DNA of 64,000 bases from Ponticaulis sp. GTDB lineage: Bacteria > Pseudomonadota > Alphaproteobacteria > Caulobacterales > Hyphomonadaceae. The DNA is taken from contig PBNO01000002.1 of NCBI GenBank assembly GCA_002723155.1, positions 707,960-771,959 on the forward strand, read 5' to 3'. This document shows, one piece after another, positions 44,764-53,546 of the stretch; within the stretch, counting starts at the first letter, position 1, and every line of letters begins with the position of its first letter. The notes below the pieces were generated by a model that saw only the letters and a list, made by a program, of their open reading frames with translations, did not search any database and was not told the origin of the DNA. A program made the translations under genes and the position numbers.

Positions 44764-46359
44764 ATGCTTGATGCTGGAATGAAGACGCAGCTGAAAACCT
44801 ATCTGGAGAACCTGCGTACCCCGATTGAACTGATTGCTTATACAGATGCGCAGCCAAAATCTTCCGAGATGAAGGGCCTGCTCGCAGACATTGCAGACGC
44901 TTCAGATAAAGTGACGCTCACCGATGGCACGCCGTCTGGCGACAAGCGTACACCGTCTTTCGAGATCGTCCGCAAGGATGACCCGAGCGTCGCTGTTACT
45001 TTCGCCGGCCTGCCAATGGGCCACGAGTTTACATCTCTCGTTCTCGCGCTTCTTCAGGTTGGCGGTCACCCGCCACGCGTAGAGCAGGACGTAATTGATG
45101 CTGTGAAAGCGCTCAAACCTGCGCAGCCACTGCATTTCGAGACGTATTTCTCGCTGTCATGTCAGAACTGCCCGGACGTTGTTCAGGCTCTGAACCTGAT
45201 GAGCGTTCTGAACCCGGATATCACGCACACATCTATTGATGGCGCGCTATTCAAAGATGAAGTTGAAGCCCGCAAGGTTATGGCGGTGCCGACAGTTCTT
45301 CTAAACGGTGAAGAATTTGCGCAAGGCCGTATGAGCCTTGAAGAAATTCTCGGCAAAATCGATACGGGTGCTGCGGCGCGCGAAGCTGAAAAGATTGCTG
45401 AAAAGTCTGCCTTTGACGTTCTGGTCGTCGGCGGTGGCCCGGCTGGTGCAGCATCTGCGGTCTATGCGGCCCGTAAAGGCATTCGTACGGGTGTCGTTGC
45501 TGAACGTTTCGGCGGTCAGGTGCTTGATACTATGGGTATTGAGAACTTCATCTCCGTTCCACACACAGAAGGCCCGAAACTCGCTGCAGCTCTTGAGCAG
45601 CACGTGAAGGATTATGATGTCGACATTATGAACCTTCAGAAAGCGACCGAGCTTGTGCCAGCGTCCGAGCCGGGCGGGCTGATCGAAGTTAAGCTTGAAA
45701 ACGGCGCGTCAGTGAAATCCCGCACCATCGTGCTTTCTACCGGTGCGCGCTGGCGCCAGATGGGCGTTCCAGGCGAGGACGAGTATAAGAATAAAGGTGT
45801 GGCCTACTGCCCGCACTGTGATGGCCCGCTCTTTAAAGGTAAGCGCGTGGCAGTCATTGGCGGCGGTAACTCTGGCGTTGAGGCCGCTATCGACCTTGCA
45901 GGCATCGTTGCTGAAGTCACTCTGATCGAGTTCATGAGCGAACTTCGCGCCGATGCGGTTCTGCAGCGCAAACTCTTCTCTCTGCCGAATGTGAAAGTCA
46001 TCACGAATGCGCAGACCACAGAAGTTATGGGCGACGGTACGAAGGTCACGGCTCTTACTTATAAAGACCGTGTCAAAAACACCGATCACCAGATCGATCT
46101 GGAAGGCATCTTCGTTCAGATTGGTCTTGTGCCAAACACGGAATGGCTGAAAGGCGTCGTTGAGCTCTCTCCTCGTGGTGAGATCGAGGTGAATGCGCGC
46201 GGCGAGACCAACATTCCAGGTGTTATGGCAGCAGGCGACTGCACCACGACACCTTATAAACAGATCGTCATTGCGATGGGCGAAGGCTCCAAAGCCTCCC
46301 TCTCTGCCTTTGACTTCCTGATCCGCAACAGCGTGGAAGCAGACGTTAACGCGGCTTAA
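44764..46359 (+). CDS. ahpF: Alkyl hydroperoxide reductase subunit F (AhpF)
   Basis: AhpF passes electrons from NADH through FAD and two disulfides to AhpC. The 531-residue protein has an N-terminal tandem thioredoxin-like domain with CQNC (Cys133/Cys136). The thioredoxin-reductase-like part follows, with FAD motif [20 protein letters not shown], redox CPHC (Cys349/Cys352), NAD motif [14 protein letters not shown], and [15 protein letters not shown]. The ATG at 44764 has GGAG upstream and is preferred to the longer frame starting at 44716. Confidence 0.95.
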   Translation: MLDAGMKTQLKTYLENLRTPIELIAYTDAQPKSSEMKGLLADIADASDKVTLTDGTPSGDKRTPSFEIVRKDDPSVAVTFAGLPMGHEFTSLVLALLQVGGHPPRVEQDVIDAVKALKPAQPLHFETYFSLSCQNCPDVVQALNLMSVLNPDITHTSIDGALFKDEVEARKVMAVPTVLLNGEEFAQGRMSLEEILGKIDTGAAAREAEKIAEKSAFDVLVVGGGPAGAASAVYAARKGIRTGVVAERFGGQVLDTMGIENFISVPHTEGPKLAAALEQHVKDYDVDIMNLQKATELVPASEPGGLIEVKLENGASVKSRTIVLSTGARWRQMGVPGEDEYKNKGVAYCPHCDGPLFKGKRVAVIGGGNSGVEAAIDLAGIVAEVTLIEFMSELRADAVLQRKLFSLPNVKVITNAQTTEVMGDGTKVTALTYKDRVKNTDHQIDLEGIFVQIGLVPNTEWLKGVVELSPRGEIEVNARGETNIPGVMAAGDCTTTPYKQIVIAMGEGSKASLSAFDFLIRNSVEADVNAA

Positions 46360-46416
46360 TCATTTCTGGACATTGCCCGTCCTCTTGTGTTTTTCCTCCT
46401 GAACGGGGGGCGGGCA

Positions 46417-47016
46417 ATGACGAAACTTTCCAACAGTATGGGAAACGACGTGGTTCGCCTCGAACGGCTGACCACCGACCATAAAGACGCACTTCTGCGC
46501 CCGGCGACGGAAGACGCGCTGTGGAGCTGGATGCCCTATCGGCCGTCCGGAACCCGTCTGGAAACCTATTTCGACACATTTCTGGCAGAGGCGCACGAAG
46601 ACCATTTTGTGCCATTTGCGGTCATTGACCGTGCCACAGATGAACTTGTGGGCGTGACGGCATTTCTGTCTATATCGCGACATCACCGCCGATTAGAGAT
46701 CGGACATACCTGGTATTTACCATCTTTACGTGGAACAGCGATCAACCCATCGGCGAAACTTCTCCTTCTGGGACGTGCGTTCGACTGGGGCGCGCTACGC
46801 GTTGAGTTCAAAACCGACATTGCCAACATCGCATCACGCGCTGCAATCCGTAAACTGGGGGCGCGGGAAGAGGGGATTTTCAGGTCTTATGTGCGGATGC
46901 TGGACGGAACACGCCGTGATATCGCGTGTTTTTCGATTCTGAAGGATGAGTGGCCTTCAGTGCGCGCCAGGCTGCAGGAACGGCTTGAAATGCATGCAGA
47001 TGACTCAAAAAACTAG
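46417..47016 (+). CDS. GNAT acetyltransferase, RimJ/RimL-like
   Basis: The 199-residue protein resembles RimL-type acetyltransferases that act on protein N-termini or small amines: VVRLERLTTDHKDALL at the start, the HRRLEIGHTWYLPSLRGTAIN strand-turn, and the C-terminal FKTDIANIASRAAIRKLGAREEGIFRSY. The ATG at 46417, preceded by a G-rich site, is preferred to an earlier frame start. It is downstream of ahpF with a short gap; the substrate is unknown. Confidence 0.85.
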   Translation: MTKLSNSMGNDVVRLERLTTDHKDALLRPATEDALWSWMPYRPSGTRLETYFDTFLAEAHEDHFVPFAVIDRATDELVGVTAFLSISRHHRRLEIGHTWYLPSLRGTAINPSAKLLLLGRAFDWGALRVEFKTDIANIASRAAIRKLGAREEGIFRSYVRMLDGTRRDIACFSILKDEWPSVRARLQERLEMHADDSKN

Positions 47017-47263
47017 AGTTTTTTTCTCTCTATGCTTTCATTCTTGGCTAAAATTTCGTTAATCTGAAGGAAAGCTGAGGTAATATACTCCAGTCAAAAC
47101 TCTCCAATTGGGGGAAAGCTTTTGGATGAGGGCGAGGGCTGTTCTAAAAATAAAAATGTAAAGGGGCACGAGACCTGCAACGGGGGTTTCGTCTGGGCCA
47201 GTTTGGCACAGTTGAGCAAATTTAGTGATGGCATGGCCTGACGAAGGTCAAAGGGGAATAGAA

Positions 47264-48673
47264 ATGAAACTAGCAAATGGTCTGATGATCGCAGGCATGC
47301 TTGCTATGACCGCTATCCCGGCTTGGGCCGGAAACGATGGTGGCGTAGGCGGCGTAGATTATGACGCACTGAGTGGCGAAGCCCGCGTTCTTACTGAACA
47401 AGAAATTCTTGATCTTCTCGCACGGTCCGGTCAGGCCAGCGCTCAGATCAACCCGAACGACGTAGACATCCAGTATATGGGCGCTGAAAGCGAAATCGCT
47501 GTTTCCAGCGAGCTCTGCTGTGAGAACGTCAACGAAGTCGTGACAGAGCGCACACAGGTTCAGGAAACTGAGACCTTCATCGACGCTGTGACATCACGCG
47601 AAATCATTCAGCCGGTTGAGCGCACACTCATTCAGCCGGTTACCCGTCAGGTTATCGATGGCCGCACGGTCACTGAAACTGCACCGGTCCAGTATGAAGA
47701 AGAAGTTCTTCCGGTGATCGTCGACGAAGACACTGTTCCAGCAATCACTGAAGAAGTGATCCCGCAGGAAACATTTGAAACACGCGAAGAAATCACTGAG
47801 CGCGTTGAAGATGTTGTGGCTCGCCGCGACGTGATCCAGCCGGTTGTTCGTACAACAGTTGTTCCAGTTCAGCGCCGCATCGACCGTCCGGTTGTTGTTG
47901 AAGAAACTGCACCAACTCAGTACCAGACCCGTACAGCGCCAGTTCGTGTCATTCCGGCACCAAACCCGACTGTCGACGAATTCACGACTGTTGATGTGAC
48001 TGAGACTGTTGTCGAAGAGTACACTGACGAAGTGATCGACGTTGTAACCCAGCGTGACATCATTCAGCCAGTTGAGCGCACAATCGTTCAGCCGGTCGAG
48101 CGTCGTATCCTTCGCCCACAAACTGAAACTGTCACAGCGCCAGTTGAGTACCGTGAACAGTACCTGCAAGGCCGTACAGAATATGGCCCACGTCCAGAGG
48201 TTCAGGAAAACGTTATTCCTCAGTACCAGGACCGCACAGTTCTCGAAGTCAGCGACGTTTATGTTGACCGCGTCACACGTAACATCGTTCAGCCAGTTGA
48301 AGTCACAGTTGTTCAGCCGGTAGAGCGTCAGGTTATCCGTGGCCGTTCAGAAACAGTAACTGCACCAACAGTGTACGAAACTGAGTACCTGCCAGGCCGT
48401 GTGATCGAAGCTCAGATCCCACAAACCCGCGTGAACTACATCCCGCAGGTTAACGAGGTTCGCCGCGAAGATTACCGCGAAACATACTTCAACGCTGTAA
48501 CACGCCGTGAGATCGTCCAGCCGATCGTCACAACACGTGTCCAGCCAATCGAAGTTGTCCGCTACAACCCGGTAACAGAAACAGTAACTGCACCAACTCA
48601 GTACGAAACAATCCGTGCTAATCAGGTTGTCCTGAATGTTGGTGGTGGCTGCGTCTGCTCAACCGGCTACTAA
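47264..48673 (+). CDS. Secreted protein with five tandem 76-residue repeats
   Basis: No known family was recognised. The 469-residue precursor has a signal peptide (MKLANGLMIAGMLAMTAIPAWA, cleavage after AWA). From about residue 92 to 460 it has five repeats whose QPV core falls at residues 116, 192, 268, 343 and 419, a 75-76 residue period. Each repeat reads roughly V-x-R-[DE]-I-[IV]-Q-P-V-x-R-T, a second QPV eight residues later, then TETVTAPxxY. Composition is rich in Val, Thr, Glu, Gln and Pro, implying beta structure. CC at 85-86 and CVC at 463-465 are the only cysteines. AAGGGGA precedes the ATG, and a terminator follows, so it is a single-gene unit. Codon choice resembles ahpC, suggesting high expression. 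Confidence 0.85.
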   Translation: MKLANGLMIAGMLAMTAIPAWAGNDGGVGGVDYDALSGEARVLTEQEILDLLARSGQASAQINPNDVDIQYMGAESEIAVSSELCCENVNEVVTERTQVQETETFIDAVTSREIIQPVERTLIQPVTRQVIDGRTVTETAPVQYEEEVLPVIVDEDTVPAITEEVIPQETFETREEITERVEDVVARRDVIQPVVRTTVVPVQRRIDRPVVVEETAPTQYQTRTAPVRVIPAPNPTVDEFTTVDVTETVVEEYTDEVIDVVTQRDIIQPVERTIVQPVERRILRPQTETVTAPVEYREQYLQGRTEYGPRPEVQENVIPQYQDRTVLEVSDVYVDRVTRNIVQPVEVTVVQPVERQVIRGRSETVTAPTVYETEYLPGRVIEAQIPQTRVNYIPQVNEVRREDYRETYFNAVTRREIVQPIVTTRVQPIEVVRYNPVTETVTAPTQYETIRANQVVLNVGGGCVCSTGY

Positions 48674-48711
48674 GACAGACAAGTCTAACCAGACTTTTCT
48701 ATTCCACCCGG

Positions 48712-48737
48712 AGGCGTCTCATACCGAGACGCCTTTT
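48712..48737 (+). terminator. Rho-independent terminator after the repeat protein
   Basis: AGGCGTCTC (48712-48720) pairs with GAGACGCCT (48726-48734) around ATACC, followed by T-rich sequence. Confidence 0.88.
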
Positions 48738-48795
48738 GGTGCTTTTTGCATTTCAGGCCGCAATATAGCCTGATCGGCAAATATTCGATGTGCGA

Positions 48796-49101
48796 TTAGT
48801 CGAGCGGAAGGGGATCGTTGATGCCCGGAACGGCATCTACATTGAGAAGCAGGTCTTCAAGAGACGGGGCTTTCGCAACGATCCGGCGCTTTTCATCATA
48901 AATGTAATAAGCCGTGCGGGATTTGCAGAGCGTAAAGCGCCGCCAGTTCGCCTTGTTGCGGAAAATCCAGACCTCATCATCGCAGTTGCCCGGAAACGCC
49001 CAGCCGGTCCAGACATGGTCTATCGGGCAGGCGCGCCAAAGAGCATCTATCTGCTCTAGTTCAGATGGGGTAAAGACGATCATGTTCTCATCACCATTCA
49101 C
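48796..49101 (-). CDS. Hypothetical protein (101 aa)
   Basis: No family was recognised. The protein is soluble, rich in aromatic residues (WRACPIDHVWTGWAFPGN; KANWRRF) with three cysteines, and ends in an acidic tail. The ATG at 49101 has AGGAA upstream; an alternative ATG at 49083 falls on the same CATG as the start of the divergent EamA gene. The two genes therefore overlap head to head by 20 bases. It could be a small DUF protein or an over-predicted frame. Confidence 0.55.
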   Translation of the reverse strand: MNGDENMIVFTPSELEQIDALWRACPIDHVWTGWAFPGNCDDEVWIFRNKANWRRFTLCKSRTAYYIYDEKRRIVAKAPSLEDLLLNVDAVPGINDPLPLD

Positions 49102-50005
49102 TTTCCTGCGGCGTACATCAAGCCAGTATCAAGCTGCGCTTTGGATGTTTCTCTCGGGAATTCTCTTTACCGCCCATGTCGCGCTCGGGAAATTATTGAG
49201 TGGAAGTTATGAGCCGGGCCTTCTTGCCTTCTACCGTTCGGTGATCGCTCTGGTCTGGGTTGCGCCGCTTTTAATGCGCATGCCGCTTTCCAAGTTCAAA
49301 ACAAAGCATGCAGGGCTCATTGTTATCAGAAGCCTGTTCGGAACGGCGGGTTTTCTGCTGGCGTTCTATGCCTACTCGCAGGAGTTCGGCATCCCGCTCT
49401 CTCAGTTCAATGCGATCTCGTTCTCACGATCACTATTCATTGTAATTCTTGCCTATTTTCTCCTGAAAGAGCAGGTCGGGCCGCGCCGGTGGATGGCGAC
49501 GGCGATCGGCTTTATCGGCGTGCTCATCATGGTAAGGCCGAGCGCGGATATGGAGATTGGCTCTATTCTGGCGCTTGGTTCTGCGCTGTGCTTTGGCGGC
49601 GCGATCATTCTGGTAAAGACGTTATCGCGGTTTCACTCGCCGCTTGTCCTGCTGACCTATGCCAATCTGCTCTCAGCTATCCTGACGCTACCCGTGGCGA
49701 TCATGCAGTGGGAAAACCCGCATAGTCTGGCGGATGTCGGGCTGATCGGCCTGATGGCGCTTGCGGGGCTTCTCGCCCAGAGCTGCTACATCACAGGCAT
49801 GAGCAAGGGCGATGCGTCATTCCTGTCGACGATCGATTATCTCCGCTTGCCGATGACTGCCGTCGTCGACTGGCTGATCTTTCAGGAGTTTCCAGGCCCG
49901 CTTATCTGGCTCGGCGCAGCAATCATTGTTGCCTCAACGCTCTACATTACGATCCGCGAAGCAGCGTCATCACCCAAGCCGGCGGCGCCTGTCGCTTCGG
50001 ACTGA
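49082..50005 (+). CDS. DMT superfamily transporter, EamA domains
   Basis: The 307-residue protein has ten hydrophobic segments in two EamA repeats (ALWMFLSGILFTAHVALGKLL to about residue 130; GSILALGSALCFGGAIILVKTL to about 285). These are drug/metabolite exporters, often for amino acids or purines. The ATG at 49082 is chosen because the first membrane helix begins about 20 residues later; the frame is open further upstream. The last 64 bases overlap the convergent TetR gene. Confidence 0.88.
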   Translation: MFSSPFTFLRRTSSQYQAALWMFLSGILFTAHVALGKLLSGSYEPGLLAFYRSVIALVWVAPLLMRMPLSKFKTKHAGLIVIRSLFGTAGFLLAFYAYSQEFGIPLSQFNAISFSRSLFIVILAYFLLKEQVGPRRWMATAIGFIGVLIMVRPSADMEIGSILALGSALCFGGAIILVKTLSRFHSPLVLLTYANLLSAILTLPVAIMQWENPHSLADVGLIGLMALAGLLAQSCYITGMSKGDASFLSTIDYLRLPMTAVVDWLIFQEFPGPLIWLGAAIIVASTLYITIREAASSPKPAAPVASD

Positions 50006-50562
50006 CCGCGCGGGGTCACTTTGTTGAGTATCAGCGTAATAAACTCATCGAGGTCGTCGCTGAACTCGTTCTGGCTGGACACCATAGACATAAGGCCGGC
50101 CGAAGATGAGATGATCATGCGCGCTGCAACCTTTGCAGACTGAGCGGATACGCCGCCCCGGAACATGTGCCGACGCAGCATGACCTGATAGTCCTCTTGC
50201 GCGGCCTCAAACGCTTTGGCGATGTCTGCATTGCTGGTGTTCAGATACCATGGGATCTGGCCCGAAGAGAGGCGTTGTTCCAGATAGAGACCATCACGTG
50301 CCATGATGGCGCGCTTTAGCTGCTCCGACAGTGGACCGTCATAGGCGAGCTCCGTTTCGACCTGTTCCTGCACGCGCGTATGAAACCGGTTCAAAGCCGC
50401 AGTGATAAGCGCACTTTTCGAGCTGAAATATTGATAAACTGCCGGGCGGGACAGCCCTACGGCTTCTGCCACATCATCCATCGTGACCCGGCGCAGACCA
50501 TAGCGCGTCAAAAGCGCTTCTGCCGCATCCAGTATCTGTGTTTCGCGCGTTTCCTGGATCAT
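49942..50562 (-). CDS. TetR/AcrR family transcriptional regulator
   Basis: The 206-residue protein has the N-terminal helix-turn-helix ILDAAEALLTRYGLRRVTMDDVAEAVGLSRPAVYQYFSSKSALITA (residues about 10-55) and a helical ligand domain (MARDGLYLEQRL; VAARMIISSSAGLM). The ATG at 50562 with GGGGG upstream is preferred to a GTG four codons earlier. It overlaps the end of the EamA gene tail to tail, so that transporter may or may not be a target. Confidence 0.88.
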   Translation of the reverse strand: MIQETRETQILDAAEALLTRYGLRRVTMDDVAEAVGLSRPAVYQYFSSKSALITAALNRFHTRVQEQVETELAYDGPLSEQLKRAIMARDGLYLEQRLSSGQIPWYLNTSNADIAKAFEAAQEDYQVMLRRHMFRGGVSAQSAKVAARMIISSSAGLMSMVSSQNEFSDDLDEFITLILNKVTPRGQSEATGAAGLGDDAASRIVM

Positions 50563-50781
50563 GTGTGCCCCCACTGCTCATCAATCTGAAGGAAAATTTC
50601 CATCAACCGTGGAAGGCTATGCAAGCGGCACGCCAGAAAGCGAAAAATTTACAAGGAAGTTAATTAACGGCGAGGCGGCCTTTGCTAACGTTTTTGGCAA
50701 ACTGTGGTTGTCTGAATGCGGCTTTATTATTCCCCGTAAGTGAATTATCCTTAATTCAAATAAGACTAATAGGGGGAGTTC

Positions 50782-51564
50782 ATGGAGGCTCAAATGGCCA
50801 CTGGGCATAAATTACCTGATGTGAATGAAATCAGCTTTTCGGCACCGCTGGGCTGGCTTGCGGGTGGATTATCGGATTTCCAGAAAGTTATGGGCCCGGC
50901 TCTTGTCTACGGGATTGGGCTTGCGGCGGTGAGCGCCATTTTCGCGCTCGGTATTCTGTTTTCCGGTCAGGCAAGCTGGCTGATGGTGTTTGCCGGCGGT
51001 TTTATCTTTCTCGCGCCAATGATTGCCATGGGGCTCTATGAAGCCGGTCGTCAGCTGGAGCAGGGAAAGACGGCGAGCCTGAACGAAATGCTTTTCGTGA
51101 AAACGGCTTCGGCCCGCAATCTGGCTTATCTCGGGCTTGCGCTACTGGTAGTGTACTTTTTCTGGACGCGGATGGCGCAGCTCATCTACGCGCTCTCCAC
51201 CTTCACGCTTCATGAGACTGTGCCAGAGTTTCTGACCTTTATGGTCGCGACGCCTGAAGGGCATGCGATGGCGCTTACAGGCACCATTGTGGGCGCACTT
51301 ATCGGCGTGATTGCGTTCAGTCTTGTGGTCGTATCCGCCCCTATGCTTCTGGACCAGAAGTCTGATGTGTTCATTGCTACAGTTACCAGCGTTCGCACCG
51401 TGGCAAAGAATCCGGGGCCGATGATCCTGTGGGCTGCGATGATTGCTGGTCTGACCGCATTGGGCATGGCAACGGCCTTTCTGGGGCTCGTCATCGTCTT
51501 TCCAGTGATCGGCCTTGCCAGCTGGCGCGCTTACAGAGAGTTGGTGGTGTCACCCTCCGAGTGA
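50782..51564 (+). CDS. DUF2189 family membrane protein
   Basis: The 260-residue protein has about six hydrophobic segments. It shows the DUF2189 features APLGWLAGGLSDFQKVMGPALVYGIGLAAV near the N-terminus and MIAMGLYEAGRQLEQGK, with FPVIGLASWRAYRELV at the end. The function is unknown. AGGGGGAG lies just before the ATG at 50782; a second ATG four codons later with GGAGG is also possible. The 3-prime end overlaps the convergent DUF1232 gene by 34 nt. Confidence 0.87.
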   Translation: MEAQMATGHKLPDVNEISFSAPLGWLAGGLSDFQKVMGPALVYGIGLAAVSAIFALGILFSGQASWLMVFAGGFIFLAPMIAMGLYEAGRQLEQGKTASLNEMLFVKTASARNLAYLGLALLVVYFFWTRMAQLIYALSTFTLHETVPEFLTFMVATPEGHAMALTGTIVGALIGVIAFSLVVVSAPMLLDQKSDVFIATVTSVRTVAKNPGPMILWAAMIAGLTALGMATAFLGLVIVFPVIGLASWRAYRELVVSPSE

Positions 51565-51965
51565 ACGGTTTCCGGTTCAGGCAATCTTAATAGCCGGCGT
51601 GCAGCCCGTCTGTGCGCCGGTTTTACATTACTGCCCACCACGCTGAACGCCGTTGCGATAACCGTCGCGTCATCGCCAAACCCGATACCTGCAATGAAGT
51701 CGGGAATGAGATCAGTTGGAATGACAAAATAGGCCACAGCCGCAAACAACACGGCTTTGACGTGCATATCAGTTTGCGGGTCGCGCGCGCAGAACCAGGC
51801 CGCGGCGATATCATCTGCAAATGGAATTTTGCCTGCGAACTTTAAAAGCTTCGGGACAAGCCGCGCTCGCGAGATGCGTTGGGTCTGTTCTACGGCCATA
51901 GGCAGGTTATCGGGCTTCTCACCGCGAATAATTCCAAGAAGTGACCTTACGTCAGTGATTGGCAT
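51531..51965 (-). CDS. DUF1232 (YkvA-like) protein
   Basis: The 144-residue protein has the DUF1232 core around residues 75-112: TDMHVKAVLFAAVAYFVIPTDLIPDFIAGIGFGDDATVIATAF, with the PxDxIPD signature. These are small membrane-associated proteins of unknown role. The ATG at 51965 is preferred to a TTG ten codons upstream. It overlaps the convergent DUF2189 gene. Confidence 0.88.
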   Translation of the reverse strand: MPITDVRSLLGIIRGEKPDNLPMAVEQTQRISRARLVPKLLKFAGKIPFADDIAAAWFCARDPQTDMHVKAVLFAAVAYFVIPTDLIPDFIAGIGFGDDATVIATAFSVVGSNVKPAHRRAARRLLRLPEPETVHSEGDTTNSL

Positions 51966-52018
51966 AGCGAATTCTTTCGTCCAGTCTCCGTTCAAAATCT
52001 TATATGGGAAGAGCGATC

Positions 52019-52798
52019 ATGGAACTCAAATCAGGTATTTCAGCGGTTGTAACAGGCGGCGCGTCCGGCCTCGGCGAAGCGACAGCGCGCGCACTGGCGG
52101 CTCAGGGCGTTAAAGTCGGTATTTTCGACCTCAACGAAGAACGTGGCGAAGCACTGGCGAAAGAGCTTGGTGGCTCGTTTGCAAAAGTGAATGTGACATC
52201 TGAAGAAGATGTCGATGCAGGCTTTGCCAAAGTGCGCAGCGAAATCGGTCAGGAGCGGATCCTTGTGAACTGCGCCGGCACCGGCAACGCGTTCAAAACC
52301 GCGTCCCGCGACAAGCAGACCGGCGAGATCAAGCATTTTCCACTGAAAGCGTTTGACCTCATCATCCAGATCAACCTTGTCGGCACATTCCGTTGCCTTG
52401 CAAAATCTGCAGCTGGCATGATGACGCTTGATCCGATCAATGGTGAACGCGGTGCTATCGTGAACACTGCGTCTGTTGCCGCTGAAGACGGCCAGATGGG
52501 TCAGGCGGCGTATTCAGCGTCCAAGGGCGGCGTTGTCGGCATGACGCTTCCTATCGCGCGTGACCTTTCCCGCGAGTTGATCCGTGTGAACACTATTCTG
52601 CCAGGTATCTTCAACACGCCGCTTATGAACGGTGCGCCGGAGAATGTGAAACAGGCTCTGGCTGCGTCTGTTCCTAACCCTGCACGTCTTGGTAATCCGG
52701 AAGAGTATGCATCGCTTGCGCTTGAGATGATCCGCAACGCTTACTTCAATGGCGAAGATGTTCGCCTCGACGGTTCTATCCGCATGGGGATGCGCTAA
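52019..52798 (+). CDS. Short-chain dehydrogenase, 3-hydroxyacyl-CoA dehydrogenase type-2-like
   Basis: The 259-residue NAD-dependent SDR has the cofactor motif VTGGASGLGEATARAL, NCAGTGNAF, the catalytic Ser in NTASVAAEDG, YSASKGG with Tyr and Lys, and LPGIFNTPL. Overall pattern and length resemble the HSD10 / type-2 3-hydroxyacyl-CoA dehydrogenases of fatty-acid or branched-chain degradation. The ATG at 52019 has GGAAGAG before it. A terminator follows the stop. Confidence 0.9.
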   Translation: MELKSGISAVVTGGASGLGEATARALAAQGVKVGIFDLNEERGEALAKELGGSFAKVNVTSEEDVDAGFAKVRSEIGQERILVNCAGTGNAFKTASRDKQTGEIKHFPLKAFDLIIQINLVGTFRCLAKSAAGMMTLDPINGERGAIVNTASVAAEDGQMGQAAYSASKGGVVGMTLPIARDLSRELIRVNTILPGIFNTPLMNGAPENVKQALAASVPNPARLGNPEEYASLALEMIRNAYFNGEDVRLDGSIRMGMR

Positions 52799-52827
52799 CA
52801 GTTTCCGTCATTATGTCAGACCATTGA

Positions 52828-52855
52828 AAAAGCCGGGGTTTTGCCCCGGCTTTTG
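52828..52855. terminator. Bidirectional terminator between SDR and lipoprotein genes
   Basis: AGCCGGGG (52831-52838) and CCCCGGCT (52844-52851) pair around TTTTG. T-runs flank the stem on both strands, serving the plus-strand SDR gene and the convergent minus-strand lipoprotein gene. Confidence 0.9.
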
Positions 52856-52878
52856 TATATCATTGATAATCGCGCTGC

Positions 52879-53394
52879 TTAGAGTTCGGGATTGCGAACA
52901 ATCTGCGGCGCAAGGTTCATCAGAACGTCTTCGGCATTATACGCGTTCACGTCGCCAGGTTTCGGGCCATTCCCCATTACAATTTCAGAAATCGCCTGAT
53001 AGCGGCTGACTTCGCGCATGTCGAAATTGTTGAAGAACGGATCGTTGCGATACCGCCAGCCCCACATCGGGTGGTAATATTGCATGGCAAAGCGCTGGTC
53101 GAAGCCAGTACCGCGATAGGACGAATCTTCATCCGTCTGGCGGTTCACCATGATGAAATAATCATAGCCATTCTGGCTTGTGAGCTCAGCTGCACGGTAG
53201 AGCAGATAGCGCTCGACGGTCTCAAGGTCGGTCAGAGCATTGCCTGAAAACGTAACCTGAAAGCGATTGCTCTCAATTCGGGATTCAGAAAACCCGTACT
53301 GACCTTCGGCTGCCGGCACATAACCGGTTTCTGTGGCACAGGCACCAAGCGCGAGCGCGCCCGCAATACCTGCAAGAGTGAGTTTCAGATTCAC
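52879..53394 (-). CDS. CC0125/CC1285 family lipoprotein
   Basis: The 171-residue precursor has a lipoprotein signal (LTLAGIAGALALGAC, Cys at residue 19). The mature part fits the CC0125/CC1285 family of Caulobacter: YGFSESRIESNRFQVTFSGN, ETVERYLLYRAAELTSQNGYDYFIMVN. An aromatic, Asn/Arg-rich stretch follows (YYHPMWGWRYRNDPFFNNFD). The function of the family is unknown. It is convergent with the SDR gene across a shared terminator. Confidence 0.9.
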   Translation of the reverse strand: MNLKLTLAGIAGALALGACATETGYVPAAEGQYGFSESRIESNRFQVTFSGNALTDLETVERYLLYRAAELTSQNGYDYFIMVNRQTDEDSSYRGTGFDQRFAMQYYHPMWGWRYRNDPFFNNFDMREVSRYQAISEIVMGNGPKPGDVNAYNAEDVLMNLAPQIVRNPEL

Positions 53395-53490
53395 TGGGTC
53401 TCTCCTGCGTTCTTATCCTTAATGTAAGCCATCGCCCCAATTTTGAAACGTCTGAAAGCAGTAAAGCTGCGTGAATTTTACGTGAGGCAT

Positions 53491-53522
53491 AAAAAACAGG
53501 CCGCACCCGAAGGTACGGCCTG
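53491..53522 (-). terminator. Terminator after the aldehyde dehydrogenase gene
   Basis: CAGGCCG (53497-53503) pairs with CGGCCTG (53516-53522) with an inner ACC/GGT stem; on the minus strand six T follow (53496 to 53491). Confidence 0.88.
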
Positions 53523-53546
53523 ATCTTTGAAATCGCTTGAAAAAGC

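Noticed and set aside
47194..47208. TGGCACAGTTGAGCA upstream of the repeat protein, resembling a sigma-54 promoter
   Set aside because: The GG and GC are separated by 9 instead of 10 bases and the TTGC element is broken.
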